Source: Achromobacter spanius (GTDB taxonomy: Bacteria > Pseudomonadota > Gammaproteobacteria > Burkholderiales > Burkholderiaceae_B). From it: DNA of 64,000 bases. Where the stretch lies: contig NZ_CP025030.1 of the NCBI RefSeq assembly GCF_002812705.1, positions 1,674,001 through 1,738,000 of the forward strand, written 5' to 3'. Of the stretch, positions 8,710 to 18,730 are shown in pieces (the stretch's first letter is position 1; every line of letters begins with the position of its first letter). A program made the position numbers and the translations under genes. A model generated the notes under the pieces. That model was not told where the DNA came from. It saw only the letters and a program-made list of their open reading frames with translations, and did no database searches.

Positions 8710-10638
8710 ATGTTTGAATTCAAGAAAACCGGCCAGCAGCAAAAGCAGCGCTTCCGCCTGCGTGCCTGGGTGGGCGGCGTGTTCGCCCTGGTGTGCTTCG
8801 GCGTGCTGATCGGCCGGTTCTGGTATTTGCAGGTCGACCGTTACGAAGGCCTGTCCGAACGCGCGGACCGCAACCGTATCGCGGTGGTGCCGATTCCGCC
8901 TCGGCGCGGCGAGATCCTGGACCGCAACGGCGAAGTCCTGGCGCGCAACTACCGCACCTACACGCTGGAAGTGGTGCCGGCCCATGCCGGCAACATGAAC
9001 GAGCTGTTCGAGCGCCTGACCGAAGTCGTCTACATCAGCCCGGCGGATCAACGCCGCTTCAAGCGACGCGCGGCGGAATCCAGCCGTTACGCCAGCCTGC
9101 TCTTGCGCAACAACCTGAATGACACCGAGGCGGCCTGGTTCGCCGCGCACGCTTTCCAGTTTCCGGGTGTGGAATTGCGGGCGCGCTGGGTGCGCGAATA
9201 TCCGCAAGGCGTGTCGGCCGCGCACGTGGTCGGCTATATCGGCCGCATCGCCGAAGGCGACAACGAAGAGCTCGAGCGTGCCGGCCAGTTGGGCAACTAC
9301 CGTGGCACCGACGTCATCGGCAAGAAAGGCATCGAAAAGACCTGGGAAGAGCAACTGCATGGCCGCACCGGCCTGGAAGAGGTCGAAGTCACCGCCGGCG
9401 GCCGCCCCATGCGCACGCTGCGGCGGATTGATCCGGTGCCGGGGTCGGACATCATGCTGTCCATCGACCTGGGCCTGCAGAAGGTAGCCGAAGAAGCCTT
9501 CGGGACGCAGCGCGGCGCGCTGGTCGCCATTGACCCGGACACGGGCGAAGTGCTGGCCTTTGTGTCGCAGCCCTCATTCGATCCCAACCTGTTCGTGGAC
9601 GGCATTGATGTCGATAACTGGCGCATGCTTAACGAATCGCCGGACCATCCGCTGATCAACCGCCCGCTTTACGGCACCTACCCCATCGGCTCTACCTACA
9701 AGCCGTTCGTGGGCCTGGCGGCCCTGGAACTCGGCAAGCGCCGCGCAACGGACCGTATCTCGGACCCCGGCTACTACGAATTCGGCGGACAGAAGTTTCG
9801 TAACGCGGGCGGCGCGGCCTACGGCATGACGGATATGCACAAGGCCATCGTGGTGTCGTCCGACACCTACTTTTATTCGCTTGGCCCCGAGATCGGCGTC
9901 AACGCCTTGCATGATTTCACCAAGCAGTTCGGCTTTGGCCAGATCACCGGCATCGACCTGGAAGGCGAGAAGCGTGGCGTGTTGCCGTCCACCGACTGGA
10001 AGCGCGCGGCCTACAAGGACAAGGACCGCCAGCGCTGGTACGCGGGCGAAACCATTTCGGTGGCCGTGGGCCAGGGCTACAACTCATTTACTTTGTTGCA
10101 ACTGGCGCAGGGCACCTCGACCTTGGCCAACAATGGCCTGTTCCGCCGCCCGCACCTGGTGCACGCGGTGCGCGACTCGCGCACCGGCGTCGCCAAGCCC
10201 ACCGTGTCCGTGCCCGACTACCGCATCCCGCTCAAGCAGGCCAACGTGGATGTGATCAAGAACGCCATGGCTGACGTGGTGCGCTCCGGCACGGCGCGCC
10301 GCGCGTTCGCCAACACGCCTTACCAGGCCGCCGGCAAAACCGGCACCGCCCAGGTGTTCAGCCTGCGCGGCGGCCATTACCGCGCCAGCGCCATCGACGA
10401 ACGTCTGCGCGACCACGCGCTGTTCATGGGCTTCGCGCCGCTGGAGCACCCTCGCATTGCCGTGTCCCTGATTGTCGAGAACGCCGGCTGGGGCGCCAGC
10501 GTGGCCGCGCCGGTGGCGCGCAAGGTCTTCGACTATTGGCTCGCCAAAGACCGCCAGGACCGCATCGTGAGGCCCGATCGCGGCGACCCCCTGGCGTCCG
10601 TCGAAACCATTACCGACGAAGTGGTGCGCCAACAATGA
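8710..10638 (+). CDS. mrdA: Penicillin-binding protein 2, elongasome transpeptidase
   Basis: A 642-residue class B PBP that cross-links lateral-wall peptidoglycan with RodA as glycosyltransferase partner. After a short cytoplasmic tail there is one TM segment (about 20-40), a PBP-dimer domain with PPRRGEILDRNGEVLARN, and a transpeptidase domain with the SxxK nucleophile S328-T-Y-K331, SSD at 383-385 (SxD rather than SxN, as in E. coli PBP2), and K543-T-G. It overlaps rodA by ATGA. Confidence 0.97.
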   Translation: MFEFKKTGQQQKQRFRLRAWVGGVFALVCFGVLIGRFWYLQVDRYEGLSERADRNRIAVVPIPPRRGEILDRNGEVLARNYRTYTLEVVPAHAGNMNELFERLTEVVYISPADQRRFKRRAAESSRYASLLLRNNLNDTEAAWFAAHAFQFPGVELRARWVREYPQGVSAAHVVGYIGRIAEGDNEELERAGQLGNYRGTDVIGKKGIEKTWEEQLHGRTGLEEVEVTAGGRPMRTLRRIDPVPGSDIMLSIDLGLQKVAEEAFGTQRGALVAIDPDTGEVLAFVSQPSFDPNLFVDGIDVDNWRMLNESPDHPLINRPLYGTYPIGSTYKPFVGLAALELGKRRATDRISDPGYYEFGGQKFRNAGGAAYGMTDMHKAIVVSSDTYFYSLGPEIGVNALHDFTKQFGFGQITGIDLEGEKRGVLPSTDWKRAAYKDKDRQRWYAGETISVAVGQGYNSFTLLQLAQGTSTLANNGLFRRPHLVHAVRDSRTGVAKPTVSVPDYRIPLKQANVDVIKNAMADVVRSGTARRAFANTPYQAAGKTGTAQVFSLRGGHYRASAIDERLRDHALFMGFAPLEHPRIAVSLIVENAGWGASVAAPVARKVFDYWLAKDRQDRIVRPDRGDPLASVETITDEVVRQQ

Positions 10639-11771
10639 AACGCCTTGGCCTCATCCTGCTGCGCATTTTCACGGCGTTCGACTGGCCGCTGCTGGCCATC
10701 CTGCTGATGTTCGCGGCGCTGGGCCTGACCGTCATGCATTCGGCGGTGGGTGGCACCGATTGGCGTTTCGCCGAGCAATCGCGCAACTTCATCATCGCGT
10801 TTTTTGCGATGTGGACCATGGCGCTGATTCCGCCCAAGTGGCTGATGAAGCTGGCCTTGCCGTTTTACGTGGTGGGCGTGGTGTTGCTGCTGGGTGTGGA
10901 GTTCTTTGGCGAAACCAGCAAGGGCGCGACGCGGTGGCTGGATTTGGGCGTGACCCGGATCCAACCGTCCGAGATGATGAAGATTGCCGTGCCGATGATG
11001 CTGGCCTGGTATTTCCAGCGCCACGAAGGCGCCGTGCGCATCCGCGATTTCCTGGCCGCCGCCGCGATGCTGGCCGCGCCTTTCGGGTTGATCGTGTTGC
11101 AGCCTGACCTGGGCACGGCGCTGCTGGTGTTCGGCGCCGGCTTTTTCGTGATCTATTTCGCGGGCCTGTCGTTCAAGCTGTTGGTACCGGTCATGCTGGC
11201 TGGCATCATCGGCATCGGCACGCTGGTGTACTACGAAGACCAGCTTTGCGAACCAGACGTGAACTGGGTCGTGCTGCACGACTACCAGAAGCACCGCGTC
11301 TGCACGCTGCTGAACCCCAGCTCCGACCCCTTGGGCAAGGGCTTCCACACGATTCAATCGATGATCGCGGTGGGATCGGGCGGCGTGTACGGCAAGGGCT
11401 ACATGAAGGGCACGCAGACCCATCTGGACTTTATTCCCGAACGCACCACCGACTTCATCTTCGCCGTCTACGCCGAGGAATTCGGCCTGTACGGCGGCAT
11501 TGCGATCTTGGTGCTGTACGGCCTGATGATGGCGCGCGGCCTGACGATCGCGTCCCGCGCATCATCGCAGTTCGGCCGGCTACTGGCCGGCGCGCTGACG
11601 ATGATGCTGTTCATATACGTGTTCGTGAACGTCGGGATGGTGACGGGCATCCTGCCGGTTGTCGGCGTACCCTTGCCATTCATGAGTTACGGCGGGACCG
11701 CGCTATTCACGATGGGCATCGCGTTCGGCATCATGATGAGCATCAGCCGACACCGATCCACCAAAACCTGA
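10635..11771 (+). CDS. rodA: SEDS peptidoglycan glycosyltransferase RodA
   Basis: A 378-residue SEDS protein with about ten TM segments that polymerises lipid II in the elongasome. Family blocks include GATRWLDLGVTRIQPSEMMKI, VLQPDLGTALLV, the extracellular loop GKGYMKGTQTHLDFIPERT and the C-terminal PVVGVPLPFMSYGGTALF. The ATG at 10635 overlaps the mrdA stop and begins MKRLGLILLRIFTAFDWPLL, as in other RodA proteins. It is last in the mre-mrd-rod cluster. Confidence 0.97.
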   Translation: MKRLGLILLRIFTAFDWPLLAILLMFAALGLTVMHSAVGGTDWRFAEQSRNFIIAFFAMWTMALIPPKWLMKLALPFYVVGVVLLLGVEFFGETSKGATRWLDLGVTRIQPSEMMKIAVPMMLAWYFQRHEGAVRIRDFLAAAAMLAAPFGLIVLQPDLGTALLVFGAGFFVIYFAGLSFKLLVPVMLAGIIGIGTLVYYEDQLCEPDVNWVVLHDYQKHRVCTLLNPSSDPLGKGFHTIQSMIAVGSGGVYGKGYMKGTQTHLDFIPERTTDFIFAVYAEEFGLYGGIAILVLYGLMMARGLTIASRASSQFGRLLAGALTMMLFIYVFVNVGMVTGILPVVGVPLPFMSYGGTALFTMGIAFGIMMSISRHRSTKT

Positions 11772-11817
11772 CACCGCGCGCCGCGCGGTGGAAGGCGCGG
11801 GATGGCGCGGGATGGCG

Positions 11818-11882
11818 TAGGATGGGTGCAGCGCGCCACCCCCTACCCAAAAACGCCATCCTCCGTCGCGCGAAACCCATCA
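11818..11882 (-). repeat. REP-like palindrome, copy A
   Basis: This reads TAGGATGGGTGCAGCGCG at one end and CGCGCGAAACCCATCA at the other. It is the reverse orientation of the family clustered at 43.1-43.55 kb. It fills most of the gap between convergent rodA and the dehydrogenase gene, downstream of both. Confidence 0.75.
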
Positions 11883-11904
11883 TCTCCGCAAGCACGATCC
11901 CCCC

Positions 11905-12954
11905 TCAAGGCAACGCCTCAGGCACCCCCAAATCCGTCGCCAGCTTCGTCAGCCCGTCCCAGATCCGGCTGTCGAACTCGACCGAATCCGCATTCACCGC
12001 CCGATTCCGGGCTTCGTATTCCCCCGGATACTGCACGCTTTCCACACCCGGTTGCGGCTTGCAGGCGTGCAAATAATCGATGAACGCACCCACTTCCATC
12101 GAGCGCCAGTCCGTATTGAAGTCCACCTGCGGATCCAGCAGCAGCGCGAACATATTGTTCGTCGCCACGCCGTTGCGCGGGTGTTCGGGCTGGATCGTGC
12201 CGCCGCCTGACAACACACCCGCCAGCAGTTCGGCCACCAGGCCCAGCGCGTAGCCCTTGTGGCCGCCAAAGGGCAGCAGGGCGCCCGGCGGGTCGGCGAA
12301 CAGCGCGCCGGGGTCCGTCGTGGGGTTGCCGTCCGCGTCGATCAGCGACCCGGGCGGTGCCTGTTCGCCCTTGGCCGCCAGCACCCGCGCCTTGTTCACG
12401 GCGATGGAACTCGTCGCCATGTCCACGATGAAGGGCGCGCGCCCACCGGGCAGCGGCCCGGCAAAGCACAGCGGGTTGGTGGTCAGGCAGGCTTGCGCGC
12501 CGCCAAACGGCGCCACGGTGGGCGCGCGGTTGATCACGTTGGTGAACGCCAGCAGGATCAGGCCCTTGGCCGCCACCATTTCGCCAAAGTGGCCCATGCG
12601 GCCCAGGTGATGGCTGTGGCGCAGGGTCACGATGCACTGCCCGTGTTCCTGCGTGCGTTCGATGGCTTTTTCGATGACGACCTTGCCCACATATTGGCCC
12701 AGGCCGTGGTGGCCGTCATAGGCCAGCATGGCGCCGCGGTCATTGACCAGTTCAGGGCGCCCATCCGCCTGCGCCAGTCCCTGGGACAGCACGCGGCGAT
12801 AGTTGGTCAGGATCGACAGGCCGTGGCTGGTGTAGCCGACCCGGTCGGACTCCACCAGGTGTTCGGCCACGTCGCGCGCGATGTCTTCCGGCACGCCTTG
12901 TGCCATCAGCACGCGGCGGCCGTATTCATTGGCTTGGGCTAACGAGAGTTTCAT
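11905..12954 (-). CDS. Ldh2/malate-type NAD(P)-dependent 2-hydroxyacid dehydrogenase
   Basis: A 349-residue member of the malate/L-lactate dehydrogenase (LDH2, type II) family, which oxidises 2-hydroxy acids such as malate or lactate with NAD(P). Visible family blocks are the N-terminal VESDRVGYTSHGLSIL, the catalytic-His segment RHSHHLGRMGHFGEMVA, TTNPLCFAGP, DMATSSIAVNK and PFGGHKGYALGLVAELL. It resembles YbiC/HcxB, but the exact substrate cannot be told. AAGGAG precedes the ATG. It lies 12 bp after the DASS transporter stop and is almost certainly cotranscribed with it. Confidence 0.85.
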   Translation of the reverse strand: MKLSLAQANEYGRRVLMAQGVPEDIARDVAEHLVESDRVGYTSHGLSILTNYRRVLSQGLAQADGRPELVNDRGAMLAYDGHHGLGQYVGKVVIEKAIERTQEHGQCIVTLRHSHHLGRMGHFGEMVAAKGLILLAFTNVINRAPTVAPFGGAQACLTTNPLCFAGPLPGGRAPFIVDMATSSIAVNKARVLAAKGEQAPPGSLIDADGNPTTDPGALFADPPGALLPFGGHKGYALGLVAELLAGVLSGGGTIQPEHPRNGVATNNMFALLLDPQVDFNTDWRSMEVGAFIDYLHACKPQPGVESVQYPGEYEARNRAVNADSVEFDSRIWDGLTKLATDLGVPEALP

Positions 12955-12966
12955 GACGCGTTCTCC

Positions 12967-14460
12967 TTACAGCCAGCCGAGCCAGCGCCAGTAGGTCATG
13001 CCCATCAGCAGCATCAGCAGGTAGCCAACGATGGTGACGATGATGCCGACTTTCGCGAACTGCTTGGCGTTGAAGGTTTCCGTGCCCAGGCACACCATGT
13101 TCTGCGGTGCGTTGATCGGCAGGATGAAGCCGTAGCTGACGACAAAGCCCAGCAGCATCGTCATGCCCAGGCGGCTGAAATCGCCGGGCAGCGTGGCCAG
13201 CACCGAGATCAGGATGGGCAGCATGGCCGAGGTCAGCGCGGTGGCGCTGGCAAAGCCCAGGTGGATGATGATCAGGAAGGCGGCCAGCACGGCGAAGATG
13301 GCCAGCGGCCCAAGATGGTCCAGCCCGGTGTGCGCAACCACCTGGTTGCCCAGCCATTGGCCGGCTTGTGTGGTCAGCAGGGCAGTGCCCAGGCTGATAC
13401 CCACGCCGAACACAATCACGGTGCCCCATGGAATGCGCGACTGCACGTCTTTCCACGTCATCACGCCAAAGCGCGGCAGCAGCAGCAAGACCAGGCCGAA
13501 GTAGGTGGTCGACGTCGTGTCGAACTTGTGCAGCTTGCCTTCGGTTGCCCAGAACAGCAGCAGCATCAGCGACACACCCATCAGGCGCTTTTGCGCGCCC
13601 GTCATCGGGCCCAGTTCAATCAGCGACTTTTCGACCGCTTCCTTGCCCCCGGCGATGCTGTCGCTTTCCGGCGGCAGCAGCTTCAGCACCACGACGATCA
13701 GCACTGCCGACATGATCAGCGACCACGGGGCGCCGGCGATCAGCCAGTCCGACCACGCGACGCGCTCGCCCAGCATCTTTTCCATGAAGCCGACGGTCAG
13801 CAGGTTTTGCGCGGCGGCGGTCTGGATACCCACGTTCCAGATGCTGGTGGCTTGCGCCACGATGATCATGATGCCGGCCGCGATGTTCGAGCGCTTGTCC
13901 ACGCCGAAGGCGGCGATGACGCCCATCATGATCGGCACGACGGCCGCGCTGCGCGCGGTGGCGCTGGGCACGACCAGGCTCAGCACGATCGTCACGGCAA
14001 TACATCCGATCAGGATGCGGCGCGTGCTGGTGCCCACCCGCGACAGCGTGACCAGCGCAATGCGCCGGTCCAGCCCGGTGAACGTCATGGCGGCGGCAAT
14101 GAACAAGGCGCCGGTGACCAGCGCCAGCGCCGAGTTGGCAAAGCCCGTGAGCGCCATGCTGATGGCGGCGGACGTGCCATACAGCACGTTCGGGTCTTTG
14201 ATTGTCGGAGCCGTGCCCAGCAGGAAAGCCATCAGCGTCGTGATCATGATCGCGCTGGCTTCGTAAGACACGGCTTCGGTAATCCAGACCACCACGGCGA
14301 ATGCCAGGATAGCCAGCATGCGGTGGCCCGCAACCGGCAGGTCGGCGGGCAGGGGCATCATCAGCACCCCGATCATCACCAAGACGCCGGCGATGAGTCC
14401 GATGGGTATTTTTACTTTCTTGGGGGCTTGCGAGGCAGGGACAGCGGCTGGCGCGGTCAT
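12967..14460 (-). CDS. DASS (SLC13) family dicarboxylate/hydroxyacid:Na+ transporter
   Basis: A 497-residue inner-membrane transporter with about 11-12 hydrophobic segments and the SLC13 signatures: an SNT-like motif at NSALALVTGALF, the conserved VVWITEAVSYEASAIMITTLMAF block and the C-terminal LGFASATALTSAMLP. It probably imports C4-dicarboxylates or a related hydroxy acid for the adjoining dehydrogenase. Two ATGs lie six bases apart. The second (14460) is chosen because GGAG sits at the right distance. A perfect Fnr/Anr box lies about 115 bp upstream. Confidence 0.88.
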   Translation of the reverse strand: MTAPAAVPASQAPKKVKIPIGLIAGVLVMIGVLMMPLPADLPVAGHRMLAILAFAVVVWITEAVSYEASAIMITTLMAFLLGTAPTIKDPNVLYGTSAAISMALTGFANSALALVTGALFIAAAMTFTGLDRRIALVTLSRVGTSTRRILIGCIAVTIVLSLVVPSATARSAAVVPIMMGVIAAFGVDKRSNIAAGIMIIVAQATSIWNVGIQTAAAQNLLTVGFMEKMLGERVAWSDWLIAGAPWSLIMSAVLIVVVLKLLPPESDSIAGGKEAVEKSLIELGPMTGAQKRLMGVSLMLLLFWATEGKLHKFDTTSTTYFGLVLLLLPRFGVMTWKDVQSRIPWGTVIVFGVGISLGTALLTTQAGQWLGNQVVAHTGLDHLGPLAIFAVLAAFLIIIHLGFASATALTSAMLPILISVLATLPGDFSRLGMTMLLGFVVSYGFILPINAPQNMVCLGTETFNAKQFAKVGIIVTIVGYLLMLLMGMTYWRWLGWL

Positions 14461-14764
14461 ATCCATCTCCGGTTGAGGTCAAACCGCCGACACACTTCCC
14501 GCGAGCACGGGTTTATCTAATTCGATGTGTCGACGCTACAGGACGATCGTGACGGCATTGAGGAAAACCCGCATTGATGTGGATCAAGCTGATGGAAATC
14601 TGGGCTTGAGCAAACCCATCCGGGGCATTATGCTCGACCGCCTTTGTTGGTCGCAAGCCGGCACTGTTGCATGAATGCACACGAATTGTGCCAGCGCCCT
14701 GCGGTGTTGGCACCTGATTTCTACTTGAATTCGTTCGTGTTATGCCGCTAATGGGGGGCGTCGC
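14461..14764. other. Regulatory gap between slmA and the DASS transporter
   Basis: A 304-bp non-coding stretch. It holds the Fnr/Anr box (14574-14587), a GTGCCA/TGGCAC inverted repeat (about 14689-14714) that could be a weak slmA terminator or an operator, and a TGCAT-GA-ATGCA symmetry near 14667-14678. No small gene is evident. Confidence 0.6.
14574..14587. promoter_or_regulatory. Fnr/Anr box
   Basis: TTGATGTGGATCAA is an exact match to the Fnr/Anr consensus TTGAT-N4-ATCAA. It lies about 115 bp upstream of the transporter ATG on the minus strand. For a class II activator position the transcript would start near 14539. It suggests induction of the transporter-dehydrogenase pair at low oxygen. 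Confidence 0.7.
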
Positions 14765-15340
14765 TTAGCCCAGCGCCAGGCGCAGTTGTTCGTCCAGGTG
14801 CAGCGTCGGCGCTACGCGCCAGCCGCTTTGCGCATAGCGCAGCCAGCGGCCCAACACCAGATGCGTCAGCAGGCTGGCGTGCGCGGCCACATTGGCGTCC
14901 GCCGGCAGGCCACCGTCGGTGATGGCGATGCGCAGCGATTGCTTCAGCGACGTTTCGATCCGGTCGTTGATGTGGTTGATGCGCTCTTGCAGCCGGTTGT
15001 CTTCCGTGACCAACGCGTCGCCGGTCAGCACCCGCGTCATGCCTTTGTTGCGCTCGGAAAACGTCAGCAGCATGGCCACGGTCTTGTGCGCTTGCGGCAC
15101 GCCGTAGGGTTCCACGGTGGCAATCTGGTTGACCAGCGTGAAGATGCTGGTTTCGATGAATTCGATCAGCCCTTCGAACATTTGCGCCTTGCTGGCGAAA
15201 TGCCGATACAGCGCGGCTTCCGACACTTGCAGGCGCGCGGCCAGCGCGGCCGTGGTGATGCGGGATGCGTGCGGTTGCTCCAGCATCTCGGCCAGGGTCT
15301 GCAGAATCTGGGTCTTGCGCTCGCCGGGTTTGCTCGCCAT
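14765..15340 (-). CDS. slmA: Nucleoid occlusion factor SlmA (TetR fold)
   Basis: A 191-residue TetR-fold protein. The sequence GERKTQILQTLAEMLE at the start and the helix-turn-helix ITTAALAARLQVSEAALYRHFASKAQMFEGLIEF match SlmA, which binds specific chromosomal sites and disrupts FtsZ rings over the nucleoid. The C-terminal part lacks a recognised ligand motif. The link to the HAD gene and argB is common in this lineage (from memory). A TetR repressor of the DASS operon is the alternative, as it lies just upstream on the same strand. Confidence 0.85.
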   Translation of the reverse strand: MASKPGERKTQILQTLAEMLEQPHASRITTAALAARLQVSEAALYRHFASKAQMFEGLIEFIETSIFTLVNQIATVEPYGVPQAHKTVAMLLTFSERNKGMTRVLTGDALVTEDNRLQERINHINDRIETSLKQSLRIAITDGGLPADANVAAHASLLTHLVLGRWLRYAQSGWRVAPTLHLDEQLRLALG

Positions 15341-15397
15341 GGAAGGGACTGCTCTCGCGCAGGCTTGGACGGTGAAGGGAAGGGGAGGAGCGCGCCG

Positions 15398-16143
15398 CTA
15401 TCCCCGCAGGGGACGCCGACGTAACAACAAATCACTGACGGAGTTTACCCGCAAGTCGACATAGGGCGGACGATGCGATTGGCCGCGCGAAAAGGGCGTG
15501 CCGGGGTGATACACGTGCACCGTGCGCACACCCACGCTGCGCGCGCCGCGCAGGTTGGCCAGCGTGTCTTCGACCAGCACGGCGCGGTGGGCGGGCACGC
15601 CTTCGCGGGCCAGCACGTAGCGCAGCAGCGCGGGCGACGGCTTGGGCCGGAATTCACCGTGCAGTTGCATGTGTTCGATGGCCCACAGGCTATCAAACTG
15701 GTTCAGGATGCCCAGGCGTTCCAGCACGGAACGCGCATATCGCAGCGGCGCGTTGGTCAGCAGCACCTTGCGGCCGGGCAGGCGGCGCAGCTTGTAGGCC
15801 AGCGCCTTTTCGCTACGCACCAGCGGGTTGACGTCGAAGTCGTGGCTGCGGTGCAGGAAGTCGTGCGGGTTGACGCCGTGGTGGCGCACCATGCCGATCA
15901 TCGTGGCGCCGTAGCGGTGCCAGTATTGCCTGCGCAAATCGTTGGCGGTGTCGACGTCTACATTCAGCGCCTCGGCCACCGCCATGGTCATGCCCAGGTC
16001 AATCTTCGGAAAGATGGCATGCGAGGTGTCGTGCAGCGTGTTGTCCAGGTCGAACAGCCACAGGCGTTCGGAAACGCCCGTGGCCACGCGGCGCGAGCGG
16101 CGCAGGCGCACCGCCGGCCGCAACAAAAGGCGCTGTGCTCGCA

Positions 16144-16144
<1 letters not shown>
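15398..16144 (-). CDS. HAD-superfamily pyrimidine 5'-nucleotidase
   Basis: A 248-residue HAD phosphatase of the pyrimidine 5'-nucleotidase (Sdt1/YjjG-like) type. The catalytic motif I is FDLDNTLHDTSH, motif II LLTNAPLRYA, the conserved Lys lies in GEFRPKPSP, and motif III is VEDTLANLRGAR. The C-terminus is Arg-rich. The start codon shares one base with the argB stop, so translation is coupled. The likely role is housecleaning or salvage of pyrimidine nucleotides; the exact substrate is not visible. Confidence 0.8.
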
Positions 16145-17116
<972 letters not shown>

Positions 17117-17309
17117 GTAGCGCAAGCATACGCCGGATTGTAGTACCCCCGCGTTTCATATGTCTAAAACCCATGTCCATATGCCCGACAAATAACCGGC
17201 ATTCAGGTAAATTGGGTGCGTTTTCCAGACAGCGGGACCCCGCACAAGGGGGTGAATCCGGCTCGCTGAGAATCAGTCCCCTATTTTCATCCTATAAAAG
17301 AGGCAACAC

Positions 17310-18098
17310 ATGCGTTTGAACTTCGTCCGGTCTGCCCTGGTGGCATCGGCCTTCCTGGTGGCGGCCCATGCCGCCCATGCAGAAAAAGTGGTGGTGGGCG
17401 CGACCCAGGTTCCCCACGCCGAAATCCTGGAAGTGGTGAAACCGCAGTTGGCCAAGCAGGGCGTCGAGCTCGATATCACCGTGTTCAGCGATTACGTGCA
17501 GCCCAACCTGCAATTGGCGGACAAGCAGTTGGATGCCAACTTCTTCCAGCACAAGCCGTATCTGGATTCCTTCAATAAAGATCGCAAGGCCACGCTGGTG
17601 CCGGTGGCGCTGGTTCACGTCGAGCCCTTTGGCGGATATTCGAAGAAGATCAAGAGCTTGACCGAGCTCAAGGACGGCGCCACGGTCGCCATCCCGAACG
17701 ATCCGTCCAATGGCGGCCGCGCGCTGGTGCTGCTGCAAAAGCAGGGCGTGATCAAGCTGAAGGACCCGTCCAACATCCTGGCCACCGCCGCCGATGTGGT
17801 CGAGAACCCCAAGAAACTGAAGTTCCGCGAACTGGAAGCCGCGATGCTGCCGCGCGCGCTGGACGATGTGGATCTGGCCTTGATCAACACCAACTACGCG
17901 CTGGAAGCCGGTCTCGTCCCCACGAAGGATGCGCTGTTCATCGAGGGCGCCGATTCGCCCTACGCCAACATCCTGGTTACCCGGTCGGACAACAAGGACG
18001 CACCCGGCATCAAGAAGCTGGTTGACGCGCTGCACTCGCCCGACGTGAAGAAATTCATCCAGGAAAAGTACAAGGGCGCGGTCATTCCGGCGTTTTGA
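17310..18098 (+). CDS. MetQ/NlpA-family periplasmic receptor without lipobox
   Basis: A 262-residue NlpA-family substrate-binding protein. The family usually binds methionine for MetNI. Typical blocks are VVVGATQVPHAEILE, FQHKPYLDSFNK, AIPNDPSNGGRALVLL and LALINTNYALEAG. The signal peptide (about residues 1-24) ends AHAAHAEK and has no lipobox Cys, so the protein should be soluble rather than lipid-anchored. No metN or metI gene is adjacent. The ligand is inferred from the family only. Confidence 0.85.
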   Translation: MRLNFVRSALVASAFLVAAHAAHAEKVVVGATQVPHAEILEVVKPQLAKQGVELDITVFSDYVQPNLQLADKQLDANFFQHKPYLDSFNKDRKATLVPVALVHVEPFGGYSKKIKSLTELKDGATVAIPNDPSNGGRALVLLQKQGVIKLKDPSNILATAADVVENPKKLKFRELEAAMLPRALDDVDLALINTNYALEAGLVPTKDALFIEGADSPYANILVTRSDNKDAPGIKKLVDALHSPDVKKFIQEKYKGAVIPAF

Positions 18099-18145
18099 AC
18101 CCGGTAGATCCCGCTTGATCCCGGCTGATTCGGCCAGGCAAAAAC

Positions 18146-18168
18146 AAAACCGCCCATTGGGCGGTTTT
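18146..18168. terminator. Bidirectional terminator
   Basis: AAAACCGCCC (18146-18155) and GGGCGGTTTT (18159-18168) form a perfect stem with an ATT loop, between the convergent MetQ-like gene and the tlpA gene. Confidence 0.9.
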
Positions 18169-18235
18169 GCTTTGGGGGCGGGGAACGGAGCAACTTGGAA
18201 GCGCGCAGATAACCCAATGCGCAAACCCAGCGCGA

Positions 18236-18730
18236 TCAGCCTGCCGCCAGCGCCTTTTCCACCGTAGCGTGGAATTCGGCCACGTCGTATTCGCCCAGAT
18301 AGCGCTTGATGATGTGACCCTGCTTGTCGATCAGGAAGGCGGTCGGGGTCAGCCGGATGTCGCCGAACGCGCGGGCGATATCGCCCTTGGTGTCCAGCGC
18401 GACCGGGAACGGCAGCTTGCGCTGTTCGGCGAAGTTCAGCACGAAGTTGGGCGGGTCGTAGTTCATGGCGACCGCCACGGCTTCGTAGCCCTTCGCTGCG
18501 TATTCCTTATAGGCGGCGATGGCTTCCGGCATCTGCTTCACGCAAGTGACGCAGCTGGTTGCCCAGAATTTGACCAGCACGACCTTGCCGCGCAGGTCCT
18601 GCATCGAAAAGGTTTTGCCTTCCAGCGTGGTGAAGGTGACGTCGGGCGCGGTCTGGGCAGGGCGCCAGACGAACCAGGCGCCGATACCTACCGCCACCAG
18701 GACGGCCAGGGCTACGATGGCTTTTTTCAT
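18236..18730 (-). CDS. TlpA-type membrane-anchored thiol-disulfide oxidoreductase
   Basis: A 164-residue thioredoxin-fold protein tethered by an N-terminal TM segment (about 4-22) and facing the periplasm. The active site is WATSCVTC (C60, C63) and the cis-proline loop is LTPTAF. Such proteins usually reduce cytochrome c apoproteins or a specific client. Here the gene overlaps the upstream dolP-like gene by ATGA, suggesting a client in the outer-membrane maintenance cluster, but this is inference. Confidence 0.85.
   Translation of the reverse strand: MKKAIVALAVLVAVGIGAWFVWRPAQTAPDVTFTTLEGKTFSMQDLRGKVVLVKFWATSCVTCVKQMPEAIAAYKEYAAKGYEAVAVAMNYDPPNFVLNFAEQRKLPFPVALDTKGDIARAFGDIRLTPTAFLIDKQGHIIKRYLGEYDVAEFHATVEKALAAG

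Noticed and set aside
14765..15340. Dedicated TetR repressor of the DASS operon
   Set aside because: The sequence matches SlmA over the HTH and N-terminal helix and sits beside the HAD gene and argB, so nucleoid occlusion is the simpler reading.
17180..17309. Riboswitch (TPP or SAM/SAH) before the MetQ-like gene
   Set aside because: A CTGAGA segment is present near 17266-17271, but the rest of the TPP core and the known SAM or SAH aptamer motifs are absent.
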